Of a stretch of DNA of 23,805 nt, positions 21,462 through 23,805 are shown in pieces. The first letter of the stretch is position 1. Each line of letters opens with the position of its first letter. The DNA comes from Gammaproteobacteria bacterium (GTDB lineage Bacteria > Pseudomonadota > Gammaproteobacteria > Steroidobacterales > JACDCP01): NCBI GenBank assembly GCA_013817465.1, contig JACDCP010000008.1, positions 1-23,805 of the forward strand, written 5' to 3'. The notes beneath the pieces are model-generated. The model was not told where the DNA came from, did no database searches, and saw only the letters and a list, made by a program, of their open reading frames with translations. Position numbers and translations under genes: made by a program.

Positions 21462-23654
21462 TCAGCCGCAGCCTTCGAGCATGGCAATCCACTCATCGAG
21501 CAAGGCTATGCCTGGTTCGTCCACGAGATTCGTCGCCAACGGCGGCATGCCGGCCGCATCGCGCCGGCGCATGCGCTCGAGCAACACTGATCGTTCCGGC
21601 GCACCCGGCGCGATGATGCGCGCGTCGGCGATGCCGAGGTCGCCGTTCGCTGGCACGGCGTCACAGCCATTGCTGTCGCGCAGGGATGTGTCGTGCCGCA
21701 GGTCCAGCGCGGTGGGCGCCGGTCCGCCGGGTCTGTGGCACTGCGCGCAGTTCGTGTGCAGATACGCGCGTGCCCGGTCGTCCAGCGGCATTGAGGCATC
21801 GAACGGATCGGCGAGCTGCGGCAGATCGTCGGGCTCGCCGGCCAGCGGCGAGTCGAACAACGCGACAGCATCGAGCGTCGCGAGCTGGTTCGCCGTACGC
21901 CCGGTCGACGGATAGGTGAAATCCTGATTGAGCTGCGCGACTTCGAGGCCGAGACTGAACCCCGCCGCAGCGGTGTGGCATTCGAGGCACTGCGCGCCGC
22001 TCGGATAGATCCAGGTCTGGTTACCGAACACGCGCGTCTTGCCGCCGTCGACGAGCGTTGCGTCGCTCATGTCGTCCGCCCACTCGTAACTGTATCCGGC
22101 CCAGACGCCGTCCGGATGGCGCATGAAGAGGCGCGTTTCGATGAGCCGCTCGCCGAGCGAAAAATGCTTCATGAGCACACTGCCCGCCGGAAACACGAAG
22201 TCGCCCTCGCCGTCGATTGCAATCGTCGTGCCGTCGGGTATGGCCAGCCAGCGCTGCTTGTCGGCGCCGTCGGAATGAAACGGCGCGCGGATCACGTAGG
22301 GGATCAAGCCTGCCGCCGGCTGCGATGCATCGACGGCGGCGACACAGCCCGTGGCTGAAAGCTGATCGGCTACCGGCTCGACCGGCGGGGTCGCTGCGGG
22401 CACCAGACGGTGAATGCCGCCGCCGAAGAAGTCGACGACATAGATTTCGCCCGCTGCGTCCTGGCCGAACGCCGAGATCCCGAGATTGGTTTTTGCGAGC
22501 TCGCGCGGCGCCAACCCATTGCCATCATCGACCAATCCCCAGATCGTGCCGCTGCCGAAGTCGCCGTAGATGAAGCTGCCGGCGAGCGCCGGGATGTCGG
22601 GGCCGCGGTACACGTAGCCACCGGTAATGGAAACGCCCCCGGCATGGGGGTACTCGGCGACGGGATCGATGAGGCCCGTTGTGTCACAGGTCGATGCGTT
22701 GAAGCAGTGCGCCCCTTCGCGCACGTTCCAGCCGTAATTGCCGCCCAGCTCGATCCGGTCGACCTCCTCCCATTGGGCCTGCCCCACGTCGCCGAGCCAA
22801 AGCTCGCCCGTTCCGGAATCGAAGCTCCAGCGCCAGGGATTGCGGAATCCCCAGGCGTAGATCTCCGGACAGCCGCCGGCGCCGCAGCCTGCGCTCGCCG
22901 CGAACGGGTTGTCGGCAGGGATTGCATACGGTGCAGCCCCGTCGACGTCGATGCGCAGCAGGGCGCCGAACCAGTTCGACGTGTCCTGGCCGTTGCCGAG
23001 CGGGTCGCCGCCGGAGCCGCCATCGCCGAAGCCGATGTAGAGGAAGCCATCTGGCCCGAAGTCGATGTTGCCGCCGTTGTGGTTGGGGAACGGCTGCTCC
23101 AGCGTGAGGATCACCTCCTCCGATGCGGGATCGAGCGTCTGGCCGCCGTCGAAGCTCGTGAATCGCGACACGAAGGACACGAGCGGCGCACCGGGGCGGG
23201 TATAGGAAAGAAAAACCTGGCCATTCGTCGAAAATTCGGGATGGAAGGCGATGCCGAGCAGGCCCGCTTCCTGGGGGCCCGAGTCGACGCGGCTGGTTAT
23301 GTCGATAAAGACAGGCGTGCTGGAGGCAGCTTCATTGTTGGCGAAAACGCGCACCCGCCCGCTCCGCTCGAGCACGAACCAGCGTGCATCATCGCCGGGC
23401 GCCTGGCGCAACGCCACAGGCTCCTCGAAGGCGGGCAGGCTCGTGAGGACGGGTTCGATTGCAATCGCGAGCGTGCTGCCGGCCCTGTCCAGCGCTACGC
23501 AGGTGCGATTGGCAGGACGAGCATCGAGACCGGAGACACCGGGCGGCGGTGGCTCGGGCTCCGGCGGCGCGGGCTCTGGCGAGGACCCGCCTCCGCCGCC
23601 ACAGGCTGCGAGCGCGGCCAGCGTCAGGGCCAACCAACCGATGCGCCTGTTCAT
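21462..23654 (-). CDS. Secreted sugar-dehydrogenase propeller with C-terminal two-haem c module
   Basis: 730 residues from ATG at 23654. MNRRIGWLALTLAALAAC is a lipoprotein signal (Cys18), followed by a Gly and Pro/Glu-rich linker. Residues about 60-470 form a glucose/sorbosone dehydrogenase (PQQ-type) six-bladed propeller: GLLGIAFHPEF, NHNGGNIDFGPDGFLYIGFGDGG, WGFRNPWRWSFD, WLGDVGQAQWEEVDRIELGGNYGW and GSFIYGDFGSGTIWGL. The C-terminal part carries haem motifs CLECH (about 556) and CAQCH (about 636) and GMPPL, which could supply an axial Met. It begins with a conserved-looking block (IPYVIRAPFHSDGADKQRWL). I recall such domains fused to these propellers in other proteobacteria. It probably oxidises an extracellular polyol or sugar and passes electrons to the haems. 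The substrate is unknown. The start codon has only a weak ribosome site. Confidence 0.85.
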   Translation of the reverse strand: MNRRIGWLALTLAALAACGGGGGSSPEPAPPEPEPPPPGVSGLDARPANRTCVALDRAGSTLAIAIEPVLTSLPAFEEPVALRQAPGDDARWFVLERSGRVRVFANNEAASSTPVFIDITSRVDSGPQEAGLLGIAFHPEFSTNGQVFLSYTRPGAPLVSFVSRFTSFDGGQTLDPASEEVILTLEQPFPNHNGGNIDFGPDGFLYIGFGDGGSGGDPLGNGQDTSNWFGALLRIDVDGAAPYAIPADNPFAASAGCGAGGCPEIYAWGFRNPWRWSFDSGTGELWLGDVGQAQWEEVDRIELGGNYGWNVREGAHCFNASTCDTTGLIDPVAEYPHAGGVSITGGYVYRGPDIPALAGSFIYGDFGSGTIWGLVDDGNGLAPRELAKTNLGISAFGQDAAGEIYVVDFFGGGIHRLVPAATPPVEPVADQLSATGCVAAVDASQPAAGLIPYVIRAPFHSDGADKQRWLAIPDGTTIAIDGEGDFVFPAGSVLMKHFSLGERLIETRLFMRHPDGVWAGYSYEWADDMSDATLVDGGKTRVFGNQTWIYPSGAQCLECHTAAAGFSLGLEVAQLNQDFTYPSTGRTANQLATLDAVALFDSPLAGEPDDLPQLADPFDASMPLDDRARAYLHTNCAQCHRPGGPAPTALDLRHDTSLRDSNGCDAVPANGDLGIADARIIAPGAPERSVLLERMRRRDAAGMPPLATNLVDEPGIALLDEWIAMLEGCG

Positions 23655-23687
23655 GAGCCTATTGTCTACCGTTCCTTTCCTGTTTGT

Positions 23688-23764
23688 CCGACTTACCGTG
23701 CGCGCGGTTCCGCCGTCGCTAAACAGCGACGCATGTATCGCGGCAGGTTTCGCGATAAAGTCGG
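23688..23764. repeat. Nested palindromes upstream of the dehydrogenase gene
   Basis: CCGACTT (23688-23694) pairs with AAGTCGG (23758-23764) around two inner hairpins, CGTCGCT-AAAC-AGCGACG (23714-23731) and TATCGCG/CGCGATA (23736-23757). The outer sequence equals half of the palindrome at 12782-12799. It looks like an enlarged member of a dispersed repeat family in the leader or promoter region of the gene at 23654. Confidence 0.5.
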
Positions 23765-23805
23765 CCCGCCCATGCCCGCAAATCCGCCGCAACGCAAGCC
23801 TGAGC

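Noticed and set aside
23685..23690. Single TGTCCG half-site upstream of the dehydrogenase gene as a regulator site
   Set aside because: Single hexamers are expected many times by chance in a GC-rich 24-kb window; only the four-fold cluster at 14361-14395 is meaningful.

Overview
The window looks like chromosomal DNA of a GC-rich gammaproteobacterium. This rests on the gammaproteobacterial class of GshA, a YqjG-type glutathionyl-hydroquinone reductase, sigma-54 control, a BlaI/M56-TonB pair, a bactofilin, and several families of short palindromic repeats. I cannot place it further from sequence alone. No rRNA, tRNA, CRISPR array, prophage or complete transposase gene was seen.

Layout. 1-402 (-): 5' part of an M19 dipeptidase. 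It diverges from an isoaspartyl peptidase (615-1610, +), followed by a sulfotransferase-like/class IV aminotransferase pair (1712-3405, +). 3425-6428 (-): a small lipoprotein gene, a possible 28-residue peptide, an M56 peptidase-TonB fusion and its BlaI-type repressor. The promoters of the lipoprotein gene and of the blaI operon carry the same 16-bp dyad, so I infer a small shared regulon. 6523-14229 (-): a six-gene run of HlyD-type adaptor, ABC ATPase, two MacB/FtsX-type permeases, a sigma-54 response regulator and a histidine kinase. Its leader has a near-consensus -24/-12 promoter with a cluster of TGTCCG half-sites about 90-125 bp upstream of the predicted start. This suggests that the last two genes activate their own operon.

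14492-16060 (-): gshA. 16083-16675 (-): a DUF962/Mpo1-like gene broken by a 266-bp element with terminal inverted repeats and an unusual branched fold. 16805-19193 (+): YqjG-type reductase and two small secreted proteins (DUF4412-like and DUF2845). 19215-19405 (-): a perfect sigma-54 promoter followed about 165 nt later by a strong intrinsic terminator with no convincing ORF between them, a candidate sigma-54-dependent small RNA. 19524-20789 (-): threonine synthase. 20952-21353 (+): bactofilin. 21462-23654 (-): a secreted sugar-dehydrogenase propeller fused to a two-haem c-type module.

Palindromic repeats shape the locus. A GGGGACATTCCTGA-type (REP-like) palindrome occurs three times: in frame inside the histidine kinase, over that kinase's start codon, and just after gshA. 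A second GGCGGG..CCCGCC family sits in several gene gaps. The strongest leads are the sigma-54 small RNA, the BlaI-type shared operator, the REP-altered histidine kinase and the branched mobile element.
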